A stretch of 64,000 bases of DNA from Symbiobacterium thermophilum IAM 14863 (lineage in GTDB: Bacteria > Bacillota > Sulfobacillia > Symbiobacteriales > Symbiobacteriaceae). Below are positions 34,165 to 42,034 of this stretch, in pieces (position 1 is the stretch's first letter; every line of letters starts with the position of its first letter). The notes beneath the pieces were generated by a model. It did not search any database and had not been told where the DNA came from. It worked only from the letters and a program-made list of their open reading frames with translations. The DNA lies in contig NC_006177.1 in assembly GCF_000009905.1 (NCBI RefSeq), positions 2,108,001 through 2,172,000 on the forward strand. Direction: 5' to 3'. The position numbers and the translations under genes were made by a program.

Positions 34165-34303
34165 TACAGGGGGAACCGCGGCACGCAGCGGGTGCGGCAC
34201 CTGGTGAGCGCTGGTCCGCCCCCGACCACAGCCGGGGCGCTGAGCGCGCCCGAGCACGAATGGGGCATCGTCTGGACAGAGCCCGGCGGCCGGCGCCGTC
34301 GCG

Positions 34304-34612
34304 TTGTCCCGCTTCCATGGGGCCCTCCGTGAGGCGAGGAAGGCGCGAAAGCCGCCCACCGCCGCGCCGTCCCTCCCGTGCGCGCCGCCTGACCAGGCCG
34401 TTGAGGCGCGCGAGGAACGCCTGCGGCTGGCCCGCGCCCTGGCGAGCCTGCCGGAGGCGTACCGGGAGGCCCTGATCCTGCGGGAGTACGAGGGGCTGCG
34501 CTACGCGGAAGTCGGCCAGGTGCTGGGCGGATCGGAGACCTGGGCCCGTGTCACCTGCTTCCGGGCCCGCCGCATGCTCAAGGAAGCGTATCTCAGGCTC
34601 GAAGGGGGGTGA
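34304..34612 (+). pseudogene. Truncated ECF sigma factor: region 4 only
   Basis: About 100 residues whose last 65 are a sigma-70 region 4: ALASLPEAYREALILREYEG, LRYAEVGQVLGGSETWARVT, CFRARRMLKEAYLRLEGG. Region 2, which binds core polymerase and the -10 element, is absent. The 140 bases upstream have stops in all useful frames and a short fragment (EWGIVWTEPGGRRR) but nothing sigma-like. It is probably a relic of a 5' deletion, though a stand-alone region-4 protein cannot be ruled out. The stop overlaps the next frame and the anti-sigma-like gene follows directly, the usual sigma/anti-sigma order. Confidence 0.7.
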
Positions 34613-34617
34613 GACCG

Positions 34618-36216
34618 GTGCAGATCGACCTCTGCACCCTGACCGAAGACCTGCTGCCGCTCTACGCCGACGACCTGCTCTCGCCGGCCACCCGCCAACT
34701 GCTGGAGCAGCACGCCGCCGCCTGCCCCGCCTGCCGGGAGCGGCTGCGGGCGGCCGGGATCCAGCACCCCCCGCCCGCCCCGACGGATCTGCCCCGGGTG
34801 GAGCGGCCCGCCCGGGCCTTTTTCCGGCGGTTGAGCCGCCTGCTGTACGCCGGGCTGGCCGCGGTGGTGGCGCTCCTGGTCGCGACCGGCAGCCTGGGCT
34901 ACGTCGCCGGCCGCCAAAGCCTCCACGACCGGCAGCGGATCCCGCAGCGGGTGGCCGGCGCGGAGGAGCTGGCCCGGCAGGCCATCCCGGGCTGGGACCG
35001 GGCCACGGCCCACGGGCTGGTGATGGACGTCGGGGTCACGGAACGGATTCCCCGCACCGACGCCGCCATCACCGTGGAAAAGGCCTGGTTCAGCAGCCGG
35101 CAGGTCTACGTGCTCTACACCGTGACCGCGCCGGAGGACAGGTACTGGTTCCCGGTGGAGGCCTTGTTGCGCGACGACAACCCCGACCGGATCCTGGACG
35201 ACGGCCGCACCCCCTGGAACCGTCTGGCCGACTGGGGCGGGGTTTCGCCGGAAGGGTTTCACAGCGTCCTGATCTTCAACCGGGTTGAGCCGTACCCCGG
35301 CCGGTCCCGTCTGCGGCTGGTGCTTCGCCAGTGGATGCGGCTGGATCCCCGGTCAGGCCCGCAGCACCTCGGGACCGACAACACCTTCTGGGAGGACCTG
35401 GAGATCCTGCTGCCCTGGAATGAGGCGTATCTCGCCGAGCCGCCGCCGGAGGTCATCCCGTGGCGACACCAGCACACCTGGCTGGGGCGAACCCTGGCCC
35501 TGGATGCGCTTGAGGTGGGCGTCGGCGAGACCCGGCTGACCGGGACCATCTCCCTCCCGGCGGGGGAGCGGGATCCGAGGCTGTACGCCACCCTGGTGAT
35601 CGGCAACCAGGAACTGGAGGGCGGGTACTATGCGCTGGAGCCGGCCGGTGAGCCGGGGCGCTACCGGTTCACCCTCAGCTACGACGGGCCGGACCGGTGG
35701 CCGGCGCCGGTCGAACTCCGACTGCACGCCATCGACTTCGTCACCGACCAGGTGCTGGAGTGGCCGGTGAACTGGGCCAAGTACCGGGAACCGGCGCCCG
35801 CCGACGACCGCCCGATGGACCCCGAGGACCAGGTGAGCTTGCCGTTCTACGACAGCGAACTGGTCAGCACCCACGCCGATGACAGCGGCGTGGCCATCGA
35901 GCAGCGCACCCCCAAGCGGAAGGCCCCGTACGTGAAGTCCTCCCTCCACATGGGCGGGCGCGGCATCCCGCCAGACCTGGGCCCCGGGTTCGAAATCGTC
36001 AACGACGACGGTGAGGTGATGACCAACCTCGGCGGGTTCGGCGGCCTGGTGTACGAGGGCCCGGACGGGAAGGACGTGCGGGAGCGGGTGGCGGCCATGT
36101 GGTGGGACGAACTGCCCGAGAGCTTCCGCCGGTCCGAGCGGCTGATCGTCCGCTACGTGCACCCTTCGGCCACGCTGGTGCTCGACGAGACGTGGACGCT
36201 CCCGGTCCGGGAGTGA
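34618..36216 (+). CDS. Large anti-sigma-like membrane protein with zinc-finger N-terminus
   Basis: A 532-residue protein. Residues 1-50 form a putative zinc finger of the anti-sigma HC2 type (HAAACPACRERL, with Cys at CxxC and an upstream His). One membrane helix follows (LYAGLAAVVALLVATGSLGY, about residues 74-93). About 430 extracytoplasmic residues follow; they look beta-rich with a DUF4179-like flavour (AITVEKAWFSSRQVYVLYTV), but I cannot name the domain. GTG 34618 has AAGGGGGG at 8 bases; GTG 34609 is too close to it. Its cognate sigma factor (upstream) is truncated, so it may be an orphan or hold another sigma factor. Confidence 0.8.
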   Translation: MQIDLCTLTEDLLPLYADDLLSPATRQLLEQHAAACPACRERLRAAGIQHPPPAPTDLPRVERPARAFFRRLSRLLYAGLAAVVALLVATGSLGYVAGRQSLHDRQRIPQRVAGAEELARQAIPGWDRATAHGLVMDVGVTERIPRTDAAITVEKAWFSSRQVYVLYTVTAPEDRYWFPVEALLRDDNPDRILDDGRTPWNRLADWGGVSPEGFHSVLIFNRVEPYPGRSRLRLVLRQWMRLDPRSGPQHLGTDNTFWEDLEILLPWNEAYLAEPPPEVIPWRHQHTWLGRTLALDALEVGVGETRLTGTISLPAGERDPRLYATLVIGNQELEGGYYALEPAGEPGRYRFTLSYDGPDRWPAPVELRLHAIDFVTDQVLEWPVNWAKYREPAPADDRPMDPEDQVSLPFYDSELVSTHADDSGVAIEQRTPKRKAPYVKSSLHMGGRGIPPDLGPGFEIVNDDGEVMTNLGGFGGLVYEGPDGKDVRERVAAMWWDELPESFRRSERLIVRYVHPSATLVLDETWTLPVRE

Positions 36217-36264
36217 TCACACCCCGACCTCGGCCGGCGAGCCCCTGCCGGCCCGGGTCAGCGG

Positions 36265-36656
36265 ATGGGGGGAGTGCGCGTGATTCTGACGGAGAGCGCC
36301 GCACAGAAGATCCTGGAACTGACAGGCGGCGCCGACGGGCGCGGACTGCGCATCCGGCTGCTGCCCGGGGGCTGCTGCGGCACCTACTACCACTTCGTCA
36401 TCGACGACCTCGGCCGGGGGACATGGTGGTCGAGGCCTCCGGCGCGCGGGTGCTGCTGGAGCCGGAGGTCTACCCGGTCCTGAAAGGAAGCCGGCTCGAT
36501 TACGGGCCGGCCCTCAAGCCGCCGCGCTTTCGCGTCCTGCGCAACCCGAACACCCCCCAGAAGTGTCCGTGCGGCCGCTCGTTCGGCCGCCCGTACCCGG
36601 GCAGGAAGTCCCCCCAGTGCCAGGCCTACCGGCCCATGCCCTGGGATGAACCGTGA
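36265..36656 (+). pseudogene. IscA/HesB-like iron-sulfur carrier, frameshifted
   Basis: The first half reads VRVILTESAAQKILELTGGA, then GLRIRLLPGGCCGTYYHFVI DD. The second half, in another frame, reads MVVEASGARVLLEPEVYPVL, then GSRLDYGPALKPPRF and RNPNTPQKCPCGRSF. Together they make a full A-type carrier with a CPCGRSF C-terminal motif and a 23-residue tail. The join needs one extra G in the G5 run 36416-36420. Such carriers help deliver iron-sulfur clusters. The single-base shift may be a true mutation, a sequencing error or recoding. No other iron-sulfur assembly genes lie nearby. Confidence 0.8.
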
Positions 36657-36660
36657 CAAG

Positions 36661-36745
36661 GTGAACTTGCTTCCGGAGATCACCATTCTGAGCGAAAACG
36701 GACGGGGCTGCCCCAAGCAGAGTCATCTGCTCTTGGGACAGCCCC
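36661..36745 (-). repeat. Hairpin element, copy 2 (inverted relative to copy 1)
   Basis: Hairpin 36704-36745 (GGGGCTGCCCCAA arm, ending GGGACAGCCCC) plus a tail of about 43 bases on its left, aligned base for base with the inverse of copy 1 at 4351-4433. It fills the gap between the IscA-like relic and the GerMN lipoprotein gene. It ends sharply at the outer GGGG. No transposase is next to it. Confidence 0.6.
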
Positions 36746-36801
36746 GTTCTGCGGATTCACCTGGCACGAGAATCCTCAGGCCGGCCCCACGCGCAGCCCG
36801 T

Positions 36802-38286
36802 TCACCTCACGGTCACGTACGTCACCGCCCGCGGCTGCCAGACGCCGTCCCGCATGCTGTAGTCGCCCACCTCCACCCGGTACTCGCCGGGCGGAGCATG
36901 GTGCTCCAGCACGATGGTGAACTCCCCCCAGTTCCACATGGCCGCCGCGGCGGTGGCGTGGGCGACCGCCACCTCCTGCCCCTGGCCGTCCAGCATGCGG
37001 GCCACCACGGTGGCCTCGAAGAGGTGCCGGGCATAGCCCTTCACCGCGATCCGCCCGGGCTCGCTGACGGCCGAGGCGATCACGGCGTCGCCGGTGAGCT
37101 TCACCTCGGGGTGCCCCACCCCTTCCGCCGTGTAGAGCCGGGGCAATTCCTCAGCCGGCGTGTGCTGGGCGACAGGCCCGGTGGGCTCCGCCTCCCAGCG
37201 GAAGACCACGTCCGGCGCAGCGCCGGGAAGGGGGACCGAGGCGATGGAGAGCCGCTGGCCGCCATCCTCGGCCACCCGCACCACCAGCGCATCGCCGTCG
37301 GCCTCCGCCGAGGTGATGCGCACCTCGCCCTCCTCCACGGAGGCGATCAGGTAGAGCCGGTCGGAATGGGCGACCGCCGCGCCGATGGTGGTCGCTGCGT
37401 AGCGGTCCGCCAGCTCCCGGACGGCGGCCGGCACCGCGTCGTACTCGTGCCACTGCATCGGGTTCAGGCTGTCGATGGTCCAGACGCCCTTCTCGCCGGC
37501 GGCCGGGTTGCGCACCAGCGTGAACTGGTAGGTGGTGCCGTCGCGGGTCACGTAGGCTTCGGCCCGACCGCCGTCCTGCCGGACCGTGGCCTGTTGGAGC
37601 TCGGCGGCCGTGAAGCCGAACATGCGCCCCTCAAACCGGGCCACCGCCGCCGGGTCCAGCCGCCAGGTGTCCAGCCCCTGGTCCGCCCGGGACTGCAGGT
37701 ACCGGGTCCGCTCCGGGTTGGGGAACACCGGGTACAGGTAGAGGTACGGGCTCTTCGTCTCCACCACCATGCCGTCCAGCTCGCCCCCGGAACCGCCGCT
37801 GACCTGGATCCGGACCTCATCGATGCCGGGAATGTCGCCGAGGCTCAGGCGGAGCGAGTGGAGGGCGGCCATGACGGCCGCCGAACCCTGCACCTGATCG
37901 AGTTCCCCGCTGAAGTTCACGGTCGCCTGCCCGCCCTCCAGCTTCACGGGCTCCAGGAGCCGCGTCCCTTCGGGGAACGCAGGCTTCAGGTGCGGGTCCG
38001 CCGGCCCGGCCAGCAGCTCCTCCACCACCCGGGTGGCCAGCTCGGCGGCGCTGCCCTCGGGCACTTGCCGCTGCTCGGGGATCAGGTGCTGCACCTGCCA
38101 GTCCGGGTAAAAGACGGTCACCGTCGTGGTCTGCACCGGGGGATCCACCTGCACGGACGGAGAAACCGGCGCCTCGCCCTCGGGGGACGGCTGCGGCCTC
38201 ACGCCCGCACAGCCGGACGCGGCCAGCAGGACGGCCAGCATCAGGGGCAAGGCCCTGGCAAAGGCCTTTGGACCGGCTTTGCTCAT
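36802..38286 (-). CDS. Lipoprotein with GerMN domain and C-terminal Gmad2-like domain
   Basis: A 494-residue lipoprotein (lipobox LLAASGC, Cys about residue 24). A GerMN domain occupies about residues 55-165 (VFYPDWQVQHLIPEQRQVPE, VNFSGELDQVQGSAAVMAAL). Its last 95 residues (VIASAVSEPGRIAVKGYARH, then WGEFTIVLEHHAPPGEYRVE) match the immunoglobulin-like Gmad2 domain found with GerMN in spore and envelope proteins. The middle is unassigned. ATG 38286 lies 9 bases after AAAGGAG; ATG 38292 is closer. It lies about 100 bases after the histidine kinase gene on the same strand and may be part of that operon. Confidence 0.82.
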   Translation of the reverse strand: MSKAGPKAFARALPLMLAVLLAASGCAGVRPQPSPEGEAPVSPSVQVDPPVQTTTVTVFYPDWQVQHLIPEQRQVPEGSAAELATRVVEELLAGPADPHLKPAFPEGTRLLEPVKLEGGQATVNFSGELDQVQGSAAVMAALHSLRLSLGDIPGIDEVRIQVSGGSGGELDGMVVETKSPYLYLYPVFPNPERTRYLQSRADQGLDTWRLDPAAVARFEGRMFGFTAAELQQATVRQDGGRAEAYVTRDGTTYQFTLVRNPAAGEKGVWTIDSLNPMQWHEYDAVPAAVRELADRYAATTIGAAVAHSDRLYLIASVEEGEVRITSAEADGDALVVRVAEDGGQRLSIASVPLPGAAPDVVFRWEAEPTGPVAQHTPAEELPRLYTAEGVGHPEVKLTGDAVIASAVSEPGRIAVKGYARHLFEATVVARMLDGQGQEVAVAHATAAAAMWNWGEFTIVLEHHAPPGEYRVEVGDYSMRDGVWQPRAVTYVTVR

Positions 38287-38384
38287 CGACATCTGCTCCT
38301 TTCGCGGGTTCATCTCCACGACCGAGTCTACCGGTGAAGTATGACCCCCCGATGACGAGGTTTTACGAAAGTGTGACGTGCCGG

Positions 38385-39905
38385 TTAAACCGGCAGCGTC
38401 AGCGTAAACCGGCTGCCCTCGCCGACCTTCGACGCCACGTGGATCCGGCCGCCCAGGCGCGCTGCGGCCTCCGCCGCGATGGCCAGGCCGAGTCCCGCGC
38501 CGCCGGTGGCGCGCGACCGGGCCTTGTCCACCCGGTAGAAGCGGTCGAAGATGTGCGGCAGGTGCTCGGGCGGGATGCCGATGCCCGAGTCCGCCACCGT
38601 CACCCAGGCCACCTGGCCCGGCTGCGCACCCCCGCGGGTCGCCTCCCCCGCGTCGCCCCCCGACACCGTCCCGTGCCATCCGCCGCTGTCCGGCTCGCTT
38701 CCGCCCGGCCCGGGTGCGGGCTCCGCCGGCCCGATGCCTACGGCCACCTGCACGGAACCGCCCCGCGGGGTGTACTTGATGCCGTTCTCCACCAGGTTGC
38801 CCACCACCGCCTCCAGCAGCTGCGGGTCGGCCGGCGCCGTCACCGGCAGACCCGGCTGCAGCTCCAGCCGCACGCCCCGCTCGGCGGCGAGCGGCTCCAG
38901 GGCGTGCACCACCTCCGCCACCAGCCGGCGCAGCTCGACCGGGTCGCCCGCCGCGCGGCGGGCCCCGGCCCGCATATCCAGGCGGGCCAGCTCCAGCAGC
39001 GCGTTCACCAGCCGGCCGGCCCGGTCGCACTCGTGCACGATGTCCTGCAGGTGCTCCTTGTAGATCGCCGGATCCACAGGCCGGTCGCTGAGCAGCGGCT
39101 CGGCCAGCGCCCGGATCGCCGCGATGGGCGTGCGCAGCTCGTGGGAGGCGTCCGCGACGAACGCCCGCCGCTGCTGATCCAGCCTTCCCAACTCCTCGGC
39201 CATGCGGTTGAACCCCCGCCCGAGGTCCAGCAGCTCGCTGCTGCCGCCCGGCACCACCCGTGTCTCCAGCCGCCCGCGGGCCAGGCACGACACCGCCTCC
39301 CGCAGCCGGACCAGCGGCCGGGTGAGGTAGCGTGCGAGCATCACGCCCGCCCCCACGGCCAGGAGCGCCATCGCCCCGGCCACCCAGGCCAGCTGCCGGA
39401 GCAGGTCGTCCCGGGCCTCCCGCACCGAGGTGATGTCCGCCGCCACCAGCACCGCCCCGACCAGCCGCTCGCCCACGACCACCGGCACGCCGGCGTACAT
39501 CACCCACTCGCCGCCGGGGAGCCGGCGGGTGCCTGCCGTCGCCCGGCCGGCCAGGGCGTCCCGGACCTCCGGGTGCGTCAGCCGCTGCCCCAGGAGCTCC
39601 GTCTCCGAGGTGATGTCGGCGACGACAACTCCCTGTCCGTCCACGGCCACCGGCCGCATCCCGCTCTGCTGGTGGAAGCGGTAGAAGGCCAGCGTCAGGC
39701 CTTCCTGCGGATCGGCCCAGTACTCGGCCGCCAGGCCCGCTGCAGCCTGCCCCCAGGCCATGACGGACGCCTCCCGCTCCTCCAGCAGCCGGGCCGTGGT
39801 CTGGTACAGCAGGAGCGCCCCGCTGCCGCCGAGGGCCAGGACCGTGACCAGCGCAAACGCCAGGGCCAGCTGGACGGCCAGCGGCCACTGACCCGGCCGC
39901 CTCAC
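38385..39905 (-). CDS. Sensor histidine kinase
   Basis: A 506-residue two-component kinase. Two membrane helices (about residues 7-32 and 170-190) flank an extracytoplasmic sensor domain; a HAMP linker follows (RYLTRPLVRLREAVSCLARG). The phosphorylated His is in DASHELRTPIAAIRAL (about residue 254). The ATPase domain has N-box VVGNLVENGIKYTPRGG and G-boxes VADSGIGIPPEHLPHIFDRF and GGAGLGLAIAAEAA. A 40-residue P/G-rich insert (EPAPGPGGSEPDSGGWHG) splits N- and G-boxes. GTG 39905 overlaps the regulator stop by 4 bases, so they are coupled. The sensed signal is unknown; the GerMN lipoprotein downstream hints at the cell envelope. Confidence 0.92.
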   Translation of the reverse strand: MRRPGQWPLAVQLALAFALVTVLALGGSGALLLYQTTARLLEEREASVMAWGQAAAGLAAEYWADPQEGLTLAFYRFHQQSGMRPVAVDGQGVVVADITSETELLGQRLTHPEVRDALAGRATAGTRRLPGGEWVMYAGVPVVVGERLVGAVLVAADITSVREARDDLLRQLAWVAGAMALLAVGAGVMLARYLTRPLVRLREAVSCLARGRLETRVVPGGSSELLDLGRGFNRMAEELGRLDQQRRAFVADASHELRTPIAAIRALAEPLLSDRPVDPAIYKEHLQDIVHECDRAGRLVNALLELARLDMRAGARRAAGDPVELRRLVAEVVHALEPLAAERGVRLELQPGLPVTAPADPQLLEAVVGNLVENGIKYTPRGGSVQVAVGIGPAEPAPGPGGSEPDSGGWHGTVSGGDAGEATRGGAQPGQVAWVTVADSGIGIPPEHLPHIFDRFYRVDKARSRATGGAGLGLAIAAEAAARLGGRIHVASKVGEGSRFTLTLPV

Positions 39906-40591
39906 GGCTCGGCCTCCAGGTAGTAGCCCACGCCCCACTTGGTGCGCAGGTACCGGGGCCGGGAGGGATCCTCCTCCAGCTTCTCCCGGATGCGCCGGAC
40001 GTGGACGTCGACGGTTCGCTCGTCACCGGCAAAGTCGTAGCCCCACACCAGGTCCAGCAGCTCCTGGCGGGTGTACACCACCCCGGGATGGCGGGCCAGC
40101 AGCTCCAGCAGGTCGTACTCCCGGGCCGTCAGTTCCAGCGGCCGGCCGGCCACCTCGGCCCGGCGCTGCCGGGGATGAAGCACCAGGTCGCCCACCACCA
40201 GCCGGCCGGCCCGGTCCTGCCGGGAGGCCGCCTCGGCCCGGCGCAGGACGGCCCGGATGCGGGCGATGAGCTCGCGCGTGTTGAAGGGTTTGGTGATGTA
40301 GTCGTCGGCCCCCAGTTCCAGGCCGAGGATCTTGTCAATGTCGTCCGCCTTGGCCGTGAGCATGATGATCGGCGTCATGCCGGCGGCGCGCACCTCCCGG
40401 CAGATGGTGAGCCCGTCCACCCCCGGCAACATCAGATCCAGCACGATCAGGTCAAAGTCGCCCGCGCGAAACTTGCTGAGCGCCTCCCGCCCGTCGGACG
40501 CGGTGGTCACCTGGAAGCCCTCCTGCTCCAGGCTGAGCCGGAGGCCCTTCACCAGGCCCGGTTCGTCGTCGACGACGAGGATGTGCGGCAT
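39902..40591 (-). CDS. OmpR/PhoB family response regulator
   Basis: A 229-residue DNA-binding regulator. Receiver domain: VDDEP acidic pocket (residues 8-9), phosphoacceptor Asp 52 in LIVLDLMLPGVDG, Thr and Lys switch residues in MLTAKADD and DYITKPFNTREL. The C-terminal winged helix (ELTAREYDLLELLARHPGVV, RTVDVHVRRIREKLEEDPSR, RYLRTKWGVGYYLE) is of the OmpR/PhoB type. It is the first gene of the regulator-kinase-lipoprotein cluster; the gap 40592-40706 upstream holds no gene. The closest model types are PhoP/ResD-like, but sequence alone does not fix the regulon. Confidence 0.95.
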   Translation of the reverse strand: MPHILVVDDEPGLVKGLRLSLEQEGFQVTTASDGREALSKFRAGDFDLIVLDLMLPGVDGLTICREVRAAGMTPIIMLTAKADDIDKILGLELGADDYITKPFNTRELIARIRAVLRRAEAASRQDRAGRLVVGDLVLHPRQRRAEVAGRPLELTAREYDLLELLARHPGVVYTRQELLDLVWGYDFAGDERTVDVHVRRIREKLEEDPSRPRYLRTKWGVGYYLEAEP

Positions 40592-40706
40592 CCTGCGTCA
40601 CCTCCTGCCGGGTGCATTCCTGTCAGTGCCAGCATATCCGGGCTACCCCGCAGCAGATCTCCAGCCGTTCGGGCGGCAGCGCGTCCTTGCCGCGATCGCC
40701 CCGCCT

Positions 40707-41984
40707 TCACCGCCTCGAGAGCCAAAGTTGAACCCGCATCAGGCCTGGCTCCTCCTCGATATGTCCGTAAGGCGCGTCCACCGACAGCGCCTCGGTCACG
40801 ATCCTGAGCCGCCCGCCGCGCTGGACCTCCGGCCGCCCGGGCAGCCGCAGCCGGAACCGCCTGCCCCTCTCCCCCCACTCCTCCAGGCAGAGCGCATGGA
40901 TGGTCACCCGCAGCCCGTCCGGCCCCACCGCCCCGCAGAACCGGGTATGGAGCCGCCGGCCCGGGGAGATGGTGAGCAGGTTGGTGGGGTCCCACATGAG
41001 CCCCTGCACCTCGGGCGGAAGCCGGATCTCCACCGCCAGGCCCGGCCCCTCGTCCAGCTGCCGGAGCAGTGCGGCGATCCGCGCCTGCCGCTCCGCCTCC
41101 GCCTCCTGCTCCGCCTCCAGCAGAGCGGCCAGCCCCTCGGCCACCACCACCTGGTTCACCGGGGGCAGCGGCTCAGTCAGGGACTCCTCCAGCAGCCGCT
41201 GCAGGCAGCCGCCCGCGTCCGCAATCCGGGCCTGCCAGCCCGGGGCGACCCGGTCCAGGAGCAGCGCCTGGGCGGCCCCGGTGTCGTAGAAGCGCCGGTA
41301 GGCGGCGTGGCGGCCGCCCAGGTTGTGCGTCTGCAGCCGCTCCACCAGGCCGTCCGTCGGGGCCCCCGCCTTCAGTTCCACGTACGTCGGGGTCCCCTCC
41401 ACCCACTCGACGGTCTGCTCGTAGACCACGGCGTCGCCCCGGTCCATCCGCACCAGCTGCCGGTGGCGGTGCTGGCGCATCGAGACAAACGCCCCCGGGG
41501 CCGCGGGGTCACCTTCCAGCGCCCGGGCGAGGAGCCGGTTCTCCACGATGGCCATGGCGTTGTTGGCCGGGTCGTTCTCCGGATAGGCGGCCATGGCCTG
41601 CAGGGCCGCGGCGTCCATCCGGGGCAGGTCCGGGAAGGCGGTCTGCTGGAAGACGTGGAACGCCTCGTGCAGGATCAGCCGCGCCAGGGCCCCCGGGTCG
41701 GTGGGGGGGCTGTCCGACAGGTTGACCAGGGCGGTGAGGTGACCGCCCACCGGCGCCGCGGTGTTGCCGGCCAGCTCCGGCCGCACCGGGCCCCGGTATA
41801 CCGGCCGGCCCGCCACCTCCCCCGCGTGCCCGTAGCCCTCAGGCGGGGCGGGGTGGCCGATGAGCCAGGCCTCCTCCGTTCCGTACAGCAGAATCGGGAT
41901 CGCGGCGAGATCGAACCCCGGCCAGAGCACGCCGGCCCCGCCGATCCTGTGCGCCTCCGCCACCACATCCATGATCCGTTCCAC
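40707..41984 (-). CDS. Unrecognised protein with an HExxH metallopeptidase-like motif
   Basis: A 425-residue protein that I cannot place in a family. ARLILHEAFHVFQQTAFPDL (about residue 103) contains HEAFH, a zinc-peptidase HExxH in a helical context, and NAMAIVENRLLARALEGDPA (about 145) supplies a Glu at the distance expected of a gluzincin third ligand. The N-terminus (GVLWPGFDLAAIPILLYGTE) and the C-terminal 120 residues (LAVEIRLPPEVQGLMWDPTN to RVQLWLSRR) look beta-rich. No signal peptide. GTG 41984 has GAGGTG 6 bases before. It is 50 bases after the sugar dehydrogenase-like gene on the same strand. A peptidase role is a hypothesis. Confidence 0.7.
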   Translation of the reverse strand: MERIMDVVAEAHRIGGAGVLWPGFDLAAIPILLYGTEEAWLIGHPAPPEGYGHAGEVAGRPVYRGPVRPELAGNTAAPVGGHLTALVNLSDSPPTDPGALARLILHEAFHVFQQTAFPDLPRMDAAALQAMAAYPENDPANNAMAIVENRLLARALEGDPAAPGAFVSMRQHRHRQLVRMDRGDAVVYEQTVEWVEGTPTYVELKAGAPTDGLVERLQTHNLGGRHAAYRRFYDTGAAQALLLDRVAPGWQARIADAGGCLQRLLEESLTEPLPPVNQVVVAEGLAALLEAEQEAEAERQARIAALLRQLDEGPGLAVEIRLPPEVQGLMWDPTNLLTISPGRRLHTRFCGAVGPDGLRVTIHALCLEEWGERGRRFRLRLPGRPEVQRGGRLRIVTEALSVDAPYGHIEEEPGLMRVQLWLSRR

Positions 41985-42034
41985 GGGAACCACCTCCCCG
42001 GCGCAGCCTGTGCGGCGCCGTTCATGATTGCTGC

